Shown here: positions 34,373 to 42,104 of the stretch, in pieces | How positions within the stretch are numbered: position 1 is the stretch's first letter | Layout: each line of letters opens with the position of its first letter | Assembly: GCF_000383615.1 (NCBI RefSeq) | Contig: NZ_KB911587.1 | Location: forward strand, 275,476-339,475 | Reading direction: 5' to 3' | Length of the DNA stretch: 64,000 bases | Source: Streptomyces canus 299MFChir4.1 | Lineage (GTDB): Bacteria; Actinomycetota; Actinomycetes; Streptomycetales; Streptomycetaceae | Program-made: the position numbers and the translations under genes | The notes under the pieces: model-generated | Database searches by the model: none | Told to the model about the DNA's origin: nothing | What the model saw: the letters and a program-made list of their open reading frames with translations, nothing else

Positions 34373-35716
34373 TCAGATGTTGCGGAAGCGGTTGATGGCG
34401 TCGATGTGCTGGGCGCGCATCTCCTCGTCGCGCACACCGAGACCTTCCTCGGGGGCCAGGCACAGCACGCCGACCTTGCCCTGGTGGAGGTTGCGGTGCA
34501 CGTCGTAGGCGGCCTGCCCGGTCTCCTCCAGGGAGTACACCTTGGAGAGGGTCGGGTGGATCTTGCCCTTCGCGATGAGCCGGTTGGCCTCCCAGGCCTC
34601 GCGGTAGTTGGCGAAGTGCGAGCCGATGATCCGCTTCAGGGACATCCACAGGTAGCGGTTGTCGTACTCGTGCATGTAGCCCGAGGTCGAGGCGCAGGTG
34701 GTGATCGTGCCGCCCTTGCGGGTGACGAAGACGCTCGCGCCGAAGGTCTCGCGGCCGGGGTGCTCGAAGACGATGTCGATGTCCTCGCCGCCGGTGAGCT
34801 CGCGGATGCGCTTGCCGAAGCGCTTCCACTCCTTGGGGTCCTGGGTCTGCTCGTCCTTCCAGAACTTGTAGCCCTCGGCGTTGCGGTCGATGATCGCCTC
34901 GGCGCCCATGGAGCGGCAGATGTCCGCCTTCTGGTCGCTGGAGACGACACAGATCGGGTTGGCGCCGCCGGCGAGGGCGAACTGCGTGGCGTACGAGCCG
35001 AGTCCGCCGCTCGCGCCCCAGATCAGGACGTTGTCGCCCTGCTTCATGCCGGCGCCGTTGCGGGAGACCAGCTGCCGGTAGGCGGTGGAGTTGACCAGAC
35101 CCGGGGCGGCGGCCTCCTCCCAGCTCAGGTGGCCGGGCTTCGGCATCAGCTGGTTGGACTTGACGAGCGCGATCTCGGCGAGGCCGCCGAAGTTGGTCTC
35201 GAAGCCCCAGATCCGCTGCTCGGGGTCGAGCATGGTGTCGTTGTGGCCGTCCGAGGACTCCATCTCGACGGACAGACAGTGCGCGACGACCTCGTCACCG
35301 GGCTTCCAGGCGTTGACGCCGGGGCCGGTGCGCAGGACCACGCCCGCGAGGTCGGAGCCGATGATGTGGTACGGCAGGTCGTGCCGCTTGGCCAGGTCGT
35401 TGGTGCGGCCGTAGCGCTCCAGGAACCCGAAGGTCGACAGCGGCTCGAAGATCGAGGTCCACACCGAGTTGTAGTTGACACTCGATGCCATGACGGCGAC
35501 CAGGGCCTCGCCCGGGCCGAGCTCGGGCAGCGGCACGTCGTCGAGGTGGATCGACTTGCGCGGGTCCTTGTCGCGGGTCTCCAGGCCCGCGAACATCTCC
35601 GTCTCGTCCTTGTGCACGGTGATGGCGCGGTACGACTCGGGGAGCGGCATGGCGGCGAAGTCGGCCGGCGTCGAGTCCGGCGACTGGATCGCGTCCAGGA
35701 TGTCCTTCACGGTCAC
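34373..35716 (-). CDS. ccr: Crotonyl-CoA carboxylase/reductase
   Basis: 447 residues, MDR superfamily. NADPH site IWGASGGLGSYATQ (~232-245). The residues known to hold CO2 in characterised CCRs have counterparts here by my alignment from memory: Asn83, Phe172, Glu173, His367. It carboxylates crotonyl-CoA reductively to ethylmalonyl-CoA, the defining step of acetyl-CoA assimilation without isocitrate lyase and a source of ethylmalonyl extender units. First gene of the operon; a 335-bp upstream region with two inverted repeats holds its promoter. Confidence 0.94.
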   Translation of the reverse strand: MTVKDILDAIQSPDSTPADFAAMPLPESYRAITVHKDETEMFAGLETRDKDPRKSIHLDDVPLPELGPGEALVAVMASSVNYNSVWTSIFEPLSTFGFLERYGRTNDLAKRHDLPYHIIGSDLAGVVLRTGPGVNAWKPGDEVVAHCLSVEMESSDGHNDTMLDPEQRIWGFETNFGGLAEIALVKSNQLMPKPGHLSWEEAAAPGLVNSTAYRQLVSRNGAGMKQGDNVLIWGASGGLGSYATQFALAGGANPICVVSSDQKADICRSMGAEAIIDRNAEGYKFWKDEQTQDPKEWKRFGKRIRELTGGEDIDIVFEHPGRETFGASVFVTRKGGTITTCASTSGYMHEYDNRYLWMSLKRIIGSHFANYREAWEANRLIAKGKIHPTLSKVYSLEETGQAAYDVHRNLHQGKVGVLCLAPEEGLGVRDEEMRAQHIDAINRFRNI

Positions 35717-35949
35717 GGTGTTGCCTCCGGCGAATGGCGTCTTGAGGGGAGACGCTGAGGGTTACGTCGGTGCCGTCGGTTCGGCGGTCGTGCTGTTCGG
35801 CAGCGCTTTGTGGCGCGGGAGGTTGCCTGTGACGCAGGCGTCCGGGCGGGCAAGTCGATGACTTGCTGGGACAGCCGGCGTACGAAAGGTCTCTGCACGC
35901 CGGCCGCCCGGACTCCCCTCAACGTAAGACACCGCGTGCCACCGTGCAA

Positions 35950-35962
35950 GGCACTGAGTGCC
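35950..35962. promoter_or_regulatory. Inverted repeat GGCACT-G-AGTGCC
   Basis: Perfect 6-1-6 inverted repeat about 235 bp upstream of the ccr start. Candidate operator; the cognate regulator is unknown. Confidence 0.4.
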
Positions 35963-36018
35963 AGATATTGCCCTCAGATGAAATCTTTACGTAACAAATG
36001 AGCGATGATCGATCAAAG

Positions 36019-36032
36019 CTACCGGACGGTAG
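36019..36032. promoter_or_regulatory. Inverted repeat CTACCG-GA-CGGTAG
   Basis: Perfect 6-2-6 inverted repeat about 300 bp upstream of ccr and 20 bp beyond the end of the exopolysaccharide operon. TetR-type operators in acyl-CoA metabolism often look like this; the TetR gene at 42.1 kb is a candidate partner (inference only). Confidence 0.4.
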
Positions 36033-36051
36033 ACGGTTCGTCCCGTTTGGG

Positions 36052-36852
36052 TCATTCCGGTTGTGCCGTGAGGTCACGGAACAGGAACTCCGTGTTGTCA
36101 CCCCGGACGCCGATGCCGCCGGGTGCGTACAGGCCCCCCGGTGAGGCGTCGGTCACATCCAGCACCCGACGGCCCGCGAGTTCCAAGGTGATGTGCACCC
36201 GGTGGTCCGGGAGGTCGGTGGCCGTGGCCACCGCCTGGGTCCAGACATCCGGCGGGAACATGGCGGATGCGCTGGCAAGGGTCACATAGGTGCCCCCGTT
36301 TGCCGGGCCGCCGGGCGTCTTGCGCTTCACCACGACCTGCCCGTCCCGCCGGACCACGCTGACCGCGTAGCACTCCTGCTCGCTGTGGAACCGCAGCCAC
36401 AGATGGACGCCGTCGTACGGCTGCGCCGGGGTGCGCGGTGTCGTCACCAGGTCCGTGAGGCGCAGCCGCAGGGAGAGGCGGGTGTCACCGAAGTCGCGGC
36501 GCCGCGAGGCCAGCCGGAAGACCGCCGAGTCCGTGGCCCGGACGGATTCGGCGTCGGGACGCTCACCGTCTGGATGGCCCGACCAGCCGGCGCCGTCGAG
36601 CCCGAACAGCGAGCCGCTGGTCATGGTCCAGTCGGGGGAGTGGTGGGCGCCGGGGGCGTCGGGGTGCCAGTACGCGAACTCATTGGTGACCAGGCCCCGT
36701 TCGGGAAACTCGGGCCGGAACTCCGACGCCGGCCCGACCCGGCCGACGGCGTGCAGCGTCAGCCCGCCCGCGAACGCCGACGCCAGCAGCAGAGCGAGCA
36801 GGGCCCCGGTGAGGAGCCCTGCCCGCCTGCGCCGTGCGAGCCGCCGGATCAC
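36052..36852 (-). CDS. Membrane-anchored or secreted jelly-roll-like protein, exopolysaccharide operon
   Basis: 266 residues. Basic N-terminus (RRLARRRR), then a hydrophobic segment (LLTGALLALLLASAFAGG) that is a signal or anchor. The rest is beta-rich and resembles ConA/LamG-like or DUF1080 folds (YDGVHLWLRFHSEQECYAVSVVRRDG; GGLYAPGGIGVRGDNTEFLFRDL). Similar segments form the C-terminal half of the adjacent deacetylase. It may bind the polymer. The GTG start overlaps the deacetylase stop (GTGA). Last gene of the operon. Confidence 0.7.
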   Translation of the reverse strand: MIRRLARRRRAGLLTGALLALLLASAFAGGLTLHAVGRVGPASEFRPEFPERGLVTNEFAYWHPDAPGAHHSPDWTMTSGSLFGLDGAGWSGHPDGERPDAESVRATDSAVFRLASRRRDFGDTRLSLRLRLTDLVTTPRTPAQPYDGVHLWLRFHSEQECYAVSVVRRDGQVVVKRKTPGGPANGGTYVTLASASAMFPPDVWTQAVATATDLPDHRVHITLELAGRRVLDVTDASPGGLYAPGGIGVRGDNTEFLFRDLTAQPE

Positions 36853-38918
36853 GCCGTACGCCCCCCGCTGACGGCGCAGCCCTCGAACCCGGGCCACGGC
36901 TGGGCCTCCGACCGCCGGTAGACGCCGAGCGCGATGCCACCGGTGCCGCCCGCGGCGGGGACGGACGTGTGCACCAGCCCGGCACCGACGGTGACTTCGG
37001 TGGTCCGTGCCCCGACCGACACCCGCACGTCCCTCTCCGCGGCGTCCGGCAGCTTGCGGGAGAGCACGGTACGAGGGTGGGCGCCGGGCCCGGAGAGGAC
37101 TGTGATCCAGCCGCGGGAGACGCGGACCGTGAGCTGGTCCGGGGCGCCCCGGCGCACCACGACCGAGCTGTGCAGCCCCTCCTCCGACAGGCCCGTCAGC
37201 CGGCTCTTCAGCGTGTAGCCGGACCAGTGCGCGGTGCTGCCGGGCCGGTAGGCGGCCAAGGCCCAGCCGCGCGAGCCGATCGGCTGCACACCGCCGGCCC
37301 CGATCACCGCCCGCGCCCGGCGGCCGTCCCCGTCGGTCCAGCCGGCGGGGCCGTCGAAGGTCCCCGCGATGGCGGGCGAGCCGGGCAGCGGAGCGGTCTC
37401 CACGTGGCTGAACGCCGGCCAGGACGGGCCGGTGTCCCCCTGGGACAGGGCCAGGGCGATCCCGCCGGTGCCGCGCACCCCGCCGCTGTTCGGGACGGTG
37501 AACCGGTGGCGGCCGTCCACCACCGCCTCGGTCCGGGTACCGTCCACCGTCAGCCGGACCTCGTGGGTCGGCCCCGGAGTCAGCGTGTGCTCGGCCAGCA
37601 CACGGTTCCGCGTCCGGCCGCCGACCATCTGGGCGGTGCCGTGGGAGACGCGCACCCCGACCGTGGCGTCCCCGCCCACCCGCACGAACACCGTGGCGCT
37701 GCCCCCTCGCGCGGGCAGGGCGGTCAGGCCGGCGGCGACCGAATAGTGGTCCCAGTCGGCGGCGCCGTACGGGGCGTAGGCGCCGTACACATAACGCCCG
37801 GCGCCCGGGGGGATGTCCTTGCCGGTCAGGGCGCCGGTGCCGCCGAGAGGCTTCCAGCTGATGCCCGTCCAGCGCTCGGGGAAGCGCAGCGGGTCGCCCG
37901 CCGGAGGCACCGGCGTACGGGCCGCCACCTGCGCGAGCAGGGCGTCGGGGGTGGTGTCCGCGAAGACCTCGAGACGCTGGTACTCCTGGTGGACAGCCGA
38001 TCTGCGGGCCGCCGGCTCGGGGCTGAACGTCTTGTCCGTCAGGGCCGCCGCGAAGGTCCGCTCGATCAGGTCGCGCACATACGAGGTCTGCTGCGGGTCC
38101 GCCGACTCCGAGAAGGGATAGGCGAACAGACTGGGCCGGGGCAGGCCGTGTCGTTCGAAGTCCGCCAGGGACCTGGTGAAGTCCGCTCTCACCCGGCGCT
38201 GATAGTGCTCCGTACTCTCCAGACTGCCGGTGGAGGCCAGGTATCTGCGGTGGGCGAGCAGTGAGCCCAGCTCGCCGTGCGGGCCGATCCGGGTGCGGCT
38301 GTGCAGGTCGTGGGTGTGGTCCTCGAAGTCCCAGCGGCCCGAGCGGGCCATCCGGGCGATCTCCTGCCAGGACAGGTAGTAGGGCCGGTGCCGGCCCACC
38401 CTGCCGGTGATGAGGAACGAGACGGCGTTCATGCGGTGCCGCGCGAGGATGCGGTCCCCGTAGCTCCACAGGCCGTGGGTGCCGTCGTCGAAGGTCAGCA
38501 TCACCGAGCGCGGCGGCACCGGCGCGCCGAGCAGGTAGGCGACGAACTCGTCGGTGGTGAGGGTGCGGTATCCCGCCGCCTGGAGGGCGCTGAGCTGCCG
38601 TTCGAACACGGCCGGGTCCACGATGTAGCGGCTGCCGCTGTACGGCTTGAGGTCGTGGTAGGTGAGGATGACCGGCGCCGCGCGTTCCGGAAGACCGGCT
38701 CCGACGGCCTTCCAGCGGGCGGCGGTCGCCGCGTCGACGCGCGCGGCCGGCACGCTCACCTGGCGGGTCACGTTGCGTTGGTCGACGTAGACACGCCAGG
38801 CGACCACGAAGGGCACGGTGAGCACCAGCGCGGTCAGCGCGGCCAGGGCGCCGCGCAGGGTGCCGCGGCGCAGGCGGGCGGTGAGGCGGGACCGCCTCCC
38901 GGTCACAGGGCGGTCCAC
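36849..38918 (-). CDS. Polysaccharide deacetylase (IcaB/PgaB-like) with two C-terminal beta-sandwich domains
   Basis: 689 residues. N-terminal membrane anchor ~22-42, then a NodB-type deacetylase domain: ILTYHDLKPYSG (84-95) and LTFDDGTHG (141-149; metal/catalytic Asp144-Asp145), then His201-x-His203 ... His206 in EDHTHDLH. The order and the YHDL motif resemble IcaB/PgaB, which de-N-acetylate poly-GlcNAc outside the cell. Residues ~370-530 and ~540-689 are two related jelly-roll-like repeats (GTGGIALALSQGD / GTGGIALGVYRRS). The GTG start at 38918 overlaps the small membrane protein gene by 16 nt. Confidence 0.83.
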   Translation of the reverse strand: MDRPVTGRRSRLTARLRRGTLRGALAALTALVLTVPFVVAWRVYVDQRNVTRQVSVPAARVDAATAARWKAVGAGLPERAAPVILTYHDLKPYSGSRYIVDPAVFERQLSALQAAGYRTLTTDEFVAYLLGAPVPPRSVMLTFDDGTHGLWSYGDRILARHRMNAVSFLITGRVGRHRPYYLSWQEIARMARSGRWDFEDHTHDLHSRTRIGPHGELGSLLAHRRYLASTGSLESTEHYQRRVRADFTRSLADFERHGLPRPSLFAYPFSESADPQQTSYVRDLIERTFAAALTDKTFSPEPAARRSAVHQEYQRLEVFADTTPDALLAQVAARTPVPPAGDPLRFPERWTGISWKPLGGTGALTGKDIPPGAGRYVYGAYAPYGAADWDHYSVAAGLTALPARGGSATVFVRVGGDATVGVRVSHGTAQMVGGRTRNRVLAEHTLTPGPTHEVRLTVDGTRTEAVVDGRHRFTVPNSGGVRGTGGIALALSQGDTGPSWPAFSHVETAPLPGSPAIAGTFDGPAGWTDGDGRRARAVIGAGGVQPIGSRGWALAAYRPGSTAHWSGYTLKSRLTGLSEEGLHSSVVVRRGAPDQLTVRVSRGWITVLSGPGAHPRTVLSRKLPDAAERDVRVSVGARTTEVTVGAGLVHTSVPAAGGTGGIALGVYRRSEAQPWPGFEGCAVSGGRTA

Positions 38919-39022
38919 GGCTGCCAGCTCCCCCGGGTCAGCACCAGCAGATACAGGGCGATGACGACGCCCGCGGCCAGCAGCGCGGCCAGCCCCCGTC
39001 CGACGGCTCGTACGGCCTTCAC
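38903..39022 (-). CDS. 39-residue single-span membrane protein in the exopolysaccharide operon
   Basis: Previously easy to miss: a 39-codon frame starting GTG 39022, which overlaps the glycosyltransferase stop as GTGA, and ending 16 nt inside the deacetylase gene. The sequence has a basic start (VKAVRAVGRG), one hydrophobic helix (LAALLAAGVVIALYLLVL) and a short Trp-rich tail ending SWQPWTAL. Topology is probably N-in. By position it matches the small membrane partners of beta-glycan synthases (IcaD, PgaD), which sit next to the glycosyltransferase and before the deacetylase, but there is no visible homology and those proteins have two spans. Real coding is supported by the double overlap. 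Confidence 0.65.
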   Translation of the reverse strand: MKAVRAVGRGLAALLAAGVVIALYLLVLTRGSWQPWTAL

Positions 39023-40515
39023 GACAGCCTCCTCGACCAGACGCCGCGCCGGATGGTCAGCAGCGAGTACGGCAGCAGCCAGGACAGCACCAGCGACGAC
39101 AGCAGACTCATCAGCGGCCGGTACCGCCACCGCGTGGAGCGGGGGTTGTCCGCCTTGAAGGCCAGGCCCCACACCACGCCCTTGAGCAGGACGCCCCCCA
39201 GATACAGCCCGGTCAGGAACCACAGCCCGTGGTACGGCGCCCAGACCAGGTGGCGCACGGCCATCAGCGGAGCACACAGCACCCACAGGACGTGCCCGTA
39301 GAAGAGCACCGCCGGACCGAGCCCGCGCCGCCACATGAAGGTGCCGGTGAAGAACAGATTGCGGATGAAGCTCTTCTTCCAGCGCACCTGCTGCCGCATG
39401 AAAGGCCTGAATCGAGCCGGCACGGTCGTCCAGACCTTCGCGGACTGCACATAGCCGATACGCCACGGCAGTTCCGGATGATTCCGCTCGGTGACGAAAG
39501 GGGAGTCGGCGTACTGCGCCTTGAGTTTTTGCCCCTTCCATTTCTGGCCCAGGACGTATCCCGTCAGCTGCCGGTCGGTGGCGAACCGGAATTCACCACC
39601 GAGGAAACGGTCGCCGGCCCAGGCGGGGAGGTAGTTGACAATCGCGTCCCGGCGGAACACGGCGAGCGGCCCGGACACGCACGAGACGGACCCGAACGTC
39701 GCCTCCGCGGCCTTGGCGACCCGGAACTGGCCCTCGTACCAGACGTCCTGCGCCTTGGACAGCACGCTCTCATCGGCGTTCAGCGCCCGGGCGTGGCCGC
39801 TGACCGCGCCCAGCTCCCGGTGCAGCGTCAGCGCGGTCACACACCGCCGCAGCGCGTCGGGGGCGAGTACGCAGTCGGAGTCGGTGAAGGCGAGGATGTC
39901 CCCGTCCGCGAGCTCGGCGGCCCGGACCAGGGCGTGCTTCTTGCCGACGTTGTGCTCCAGGTAGAGCACCCGCAGGGGCAGTTCACGCGCCAGGCGGCGC
40001 AGCACCGCGCGGGTGCCGTCGGTGGAGGCGTCATCGACCACCACGATCTGCAGGTTCGGGTAGTCGCTCCCGGCCATCGACCGCACACACGCCTCGATGC
40101 CGTCCTCCTCGTCCTTCACCGCCACGAGGAAGCTCACCCGTGCTCGTGCGGGCAGCTCGGGGAAGCGGTCCAGGTGGCGCGGTCGGCCGCGCAGCGTCCG
40201 CCGGGACGGGTCGTCGTAGCGGCTGTAGGCGATGAACAGCATGGAGACGGTCACCGTCAGGACCAGGAAGCCGTACCCGAGGATCAGGGGGGCCTGGACC
40301 AGCCGGGGCGCCTCGTGGGCCAGGATCAGCAGCAGCGGCAGCAGCACGATCACCACGAGCAGACGGCGCGCGGCGTGCCGTACCCCGGGGTCCATACGGT
40401 CGGTCAGCGCGGTGAGGCGGGCCCGGCCGGCCGGCGGTTCACCGCGCTGACCGGGCACGAACGGGGAGGGTTCGGGTCCGCCGGGAGGGGCGGGCCGCCG
40501 GGCCTGGACGCTCAT
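39019..40515 (-). CDS. Processive family-2 glycosyltransferase (hyaluronan synthase / PgaC-like)
   Basis: 498 residues. Two N-terminal spans (51-68, 76-97), a GT-A catalytic domain (VVVDDAS with Asp161-Asp162; DSD at 212-214; GPLAVFRRDAI; ATDRQLT ~312-317; QQVRW at 375-379) and three C-terminal spans (402-422, 427-450, 468-488). This is the layout of HasA, NodC and PgaC, which polymerise and export a beta-glycan through the membrane. It shares ATGA with the upstream nucleotide-sugar dehydrogenase and GTGA with the 39-residue protein. The product could be a uronic-acid-containing amino-sugar polymer (inference). Confidence 0.88.
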   Translation of the reverse strand: MSVQARRPAPPGGPEPSPFVPGQRGEPPAGRARLTALTDRMDPGVRHAARRLLVVIVLLPLLLILAHEAPRLVQAPLILGYGFLVLTVTVSMLFIAYSRYDDPSRRTLRGRPRHLDRFPELPARARVSFLVAVKDEEDGIEACVRSMAGSDYPNLQIVVVDDASTDGTRAVLRRLARELPLRVLYLEHNVGKKHALVRAAELADGDILAFTDSDCVLAPDALRRCVTALTLHRELGAVSGHARALNADESVLSKAQDVWYEGQFRVAKAAEATFGSVSCVSGPLAVFRRDAIVNYLPAWAGDRFLGGEFRFATDRQLTGYVLGQKWKGQKLKAQYADSPFVTERNHPELPWRIGYVQSAKVWTTVPARFRPFMRQQVRWKKSFIRNLFFTGTFMWRRGLGPAVLFYGHVLWVLCAPLMAVRHLVWAPYHGLWFLTGLYLGGVLLKGVVWGLAFKADNPRSTRWRYRPLMSLLSSLVLSWLLPYSLLTIRRGVWSRRLS

Positions 40516-41789
40516 ACCACCGCCCGGTGCTTGAAGTCCTGCAGTCGGTAGGTGGTGTCCAGGACCGGGACGTCGTCCCCGATCCATGACAGGTCCTGCC
40601 GTGGGTGCACGCAGTGGACCAGCACCAGGTCCCAGTCCCGCTCGCCGGGCTCGGGCTCGGACCGCAGTCGCCGCCCGCCCACGGACACCGACGGAATGAG
40701 CGGATCGGTGTACGCGACGTCGGCGCCGGCCTCGCCGAGCGCGGCCATGATCTCCAGGGAGGGCGACTCCCGGAGATCGGCCACCCCAGGTTTGTACGTC
40801 ACCCCGACCACCAGCACCCGGGCCGCGCGCAGCGGCACACCCCCGTCGGCGAGGACGTCCCGGGCGCGCTGCACCACCGCGTGCGGCCGGGTGGCGATCG
40901 CGGTCATCGCCGTGTCGATCAAAGGCGAGGCGACCCGCTTCTCGCGCAGCTGCCACAGCAGGTAGTGCGGGTCGCAGGGGATGCAGTGGCCGCCCACGCC
41001 GGGGCCGGGGAAGAACGGCATGAAGCCGTACGGCTTGGTGGCCGCCGCCTGGATGACCTCCAGGGCCTCCAGACCCAACTCCCCGCAGATGGTGGCGAAC
41101 TCGTTGGCCAAGGCGATGTTGACCGCGCGGAAGGTGTTCTCCAGCAGCTTGGTCATCTCGGCGGCCTCGGGCGAGAGCACCTCGTGCACCTCGGCGCCGG
41201 TGCGCCGCAACACGTCGGCGGCGCGTCGGGTGCACTCGGGGCTCACTCCTCCGACCACCCGCGGGGTCGTGCTCTGGGTGTGCTCGGTGCTGCCCGGGTC
41301 GATGCGCTCCGGTGCGTAGGCCACGCTGAGGTCCTCGGGCACCCGCAGTCCGCGCTCGGCGAGCGGGCCCAGCAGCAGGTCCCGGGTGGTGCCGACATAG
41401 CTGGTCGAGGTGAGCACGAGGGTCTGCCCGGGGACCGCCTGGGCCGCGGCGGTGGCACAGGCGCCGGACAGGGCCCGCAGGTCGGGCACCAGGTGGTCGT
41501 CGACGGGGGTCGGGACGCAGATCAGGACCGTCTCGGCGGCGCGCAGGGCCGTGGGGTCGGTGGTCAGGACGAATCGGTCGGCGCCCGGGCCGGCACCGGT
41601 GTGGGCGCGCAGTCGGCGGTGGTCGTCGGGGACCAGGTCGACGCGGTGCGCACGGATGGCGTCCAGCCGGGCGGAGTCCACGTCGAGGCCTATGACCGTG
41701 AGACCCGACTCCAGCAGGGCGAGAGCCGTCGGCAGGCCGACATAGCCGAGTCCGATGATGCCGACGACAGGTGGCGTGGAAAAGGACAT
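40512..41789 (-). CDS. UDP-sugar 6-dehydrogenase (WecC/UGDH family)
   Basis: 425 residues. NAD-binding GIIGLGYVGLPTALALLESG at the N-terminus, the central helix with TKLLENTFRAVNIALANEF, catalytic Cys269 in GGHCIPCDPHY, and a C-terminal substrate domain (VGVTYKPGVADLRESPS). It oxidises a UDP-hexose or UDP-N-acetylhexosamine C6 to a carboxylate. The GHCIPCDP form resembles UDP-GlcNAc/ManNAc dehydrogenases more than UDP-glucose dehydrogenase, but this is not decisive. ATG 41789 follows AGGGGGG. First gene of the exopolysaccharide operon, behind a structured leader. Confidence 0.87.
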   Translation of the reverse strand: MSFSTPPVVGIIGLGYVGLPTALALLESGLTVIGLDVDSARLDAIRAHRVDLVPDDHRRLRAHTGAGPGADRFVLTTDPTALRAAETVLICVPTPVDDHLVPDLRALSGACATAAAQAVPGQTLVLTSTSYVGTTRDLLLGPLAERGLRVPEDLSVAYAPERIDPGSTEHTQSTTPRVVGGVSPECTRRAADVLRRTGAEVHEVLSPEAAEMTKLLENTFRAVNIALANEFATICGELGLEALEVIQAAATKPYGFMPFFPGPGVGGHCIPCDPHYLLWQLREKRVASPLIDTAMTAIATRPHAVVQRARDVLADGGVPLRAARVLVVGVTYKPGVADLRESPSLEIMAALGEAGADVAYTDPLIPSVSVGGRRLRSEPEPGERDWDLVLVHCVHPRQDLSWIGDDVPVLDTTYRLQDFKHRAVV

Positions 41790-42025
41790 GGAAATCCCCC
41801 CTGAAGAATGCCGCGGGCAGGCGGCACAAAAGGATTGCGAGAGGGCGCGCACCGAGCCTCATTCCCCTGTTCCCCGAGGCTTTCTCCGGTGTCCGCGCCA
41901 GGACCGCAGGCCTCCCCAGGCCCGCGGGTCTTTGGTCCGACGATCCGAAAGCCTGCCATGCCGTCGGACCGCGAAAGGGATTTTCGGTGAAGATCGCGAA
42001 GGAGCTGGATCATCCCTGGCGAAGA

Positions 42026-42051
42026 GTTCGAAGAGAATCTTTTCTTCGAAC
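42026..42051. repeat. 9-bp inverted repeat GTTCGAAGA / TCTTCGAAC
   Basis: Perfect 9-bp arms with an 8-nt loop, adjacent to the TetR terminator. It may act as a second terminator element or as an operator for the exopolysaccharide promoter. Confidence 0.45.
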
Positions 42052-42054
42052 GCG

Positions 42055-42091
42055 AAAAAGGGCCGGTACCGGGTTTTCCCGGTACCGGCCC
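42055..42091 (-). terminator. Rho-independent terminator of the TetR gene
   Basis: 14-bp perfect stem (42060-42073 with 42078-42091) and 4-nt loop. On the minus strand it is followed by TTTTT, a rare classical U-tract in this GC-rich genome. It separates the TetR gene from the exopolysaccharide operon. Confidence 0.88.
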
Positions 42092-42104
42092 CTTGACGTG
42101 TACC

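Larger units (their letters stand above)
35717..36051. promoter_or_regulatory. Upstream region of the ethylmalonyl-CoA operon
   Basis: 335 bp without a gene, the only sizeable non-coding space before ccr. It is relatively AT-rich near 35960-36020. Two inverted repeats stand out (35950-35962 and 36019-36032). A promoter reading left toward ccr is expected, but no -35/-10 pair is clear enough to place. Confidence 0.55.
41790..42104 (-). other. Structured leader / intergenic region ahead of the exopolysaccharide operon
   Basis: 315 bp without a gene. Read on the minus strand, an upstream arm AGGCTTTC (41954-41947) can pair with GAAAGCCT (41884-41877) around nested hairpins (GGACC/GGTCC and GGCCT-GGGG-AGGCC). 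The same GAAAGCCTC region can instead pair with the downstream GAGGCTC (41860-41854). The two pairings exclude each other. No riboswitch family is recognised. Beyond it lie a 9-bp hairpin (42026-42051) and the TetR terminator. Confidence 0.45.

Noticed and set aside
36052..41789. Calling the exopolysaccharide operon a known matAB or cslA-glxA locus
   Set aside because: Domain content differs: separate glycosyltransferase and deacetylase plus a UDP-sugar dehydrogenase, and no copper oxidase.
41790..41960. Assignment of the leader to a named riboswitch (c-di-GMP, c-di-AMP, cobalamin)
   Set aside because: I could not match the conserved core of any class from memory; only alternative pairing is claimed.
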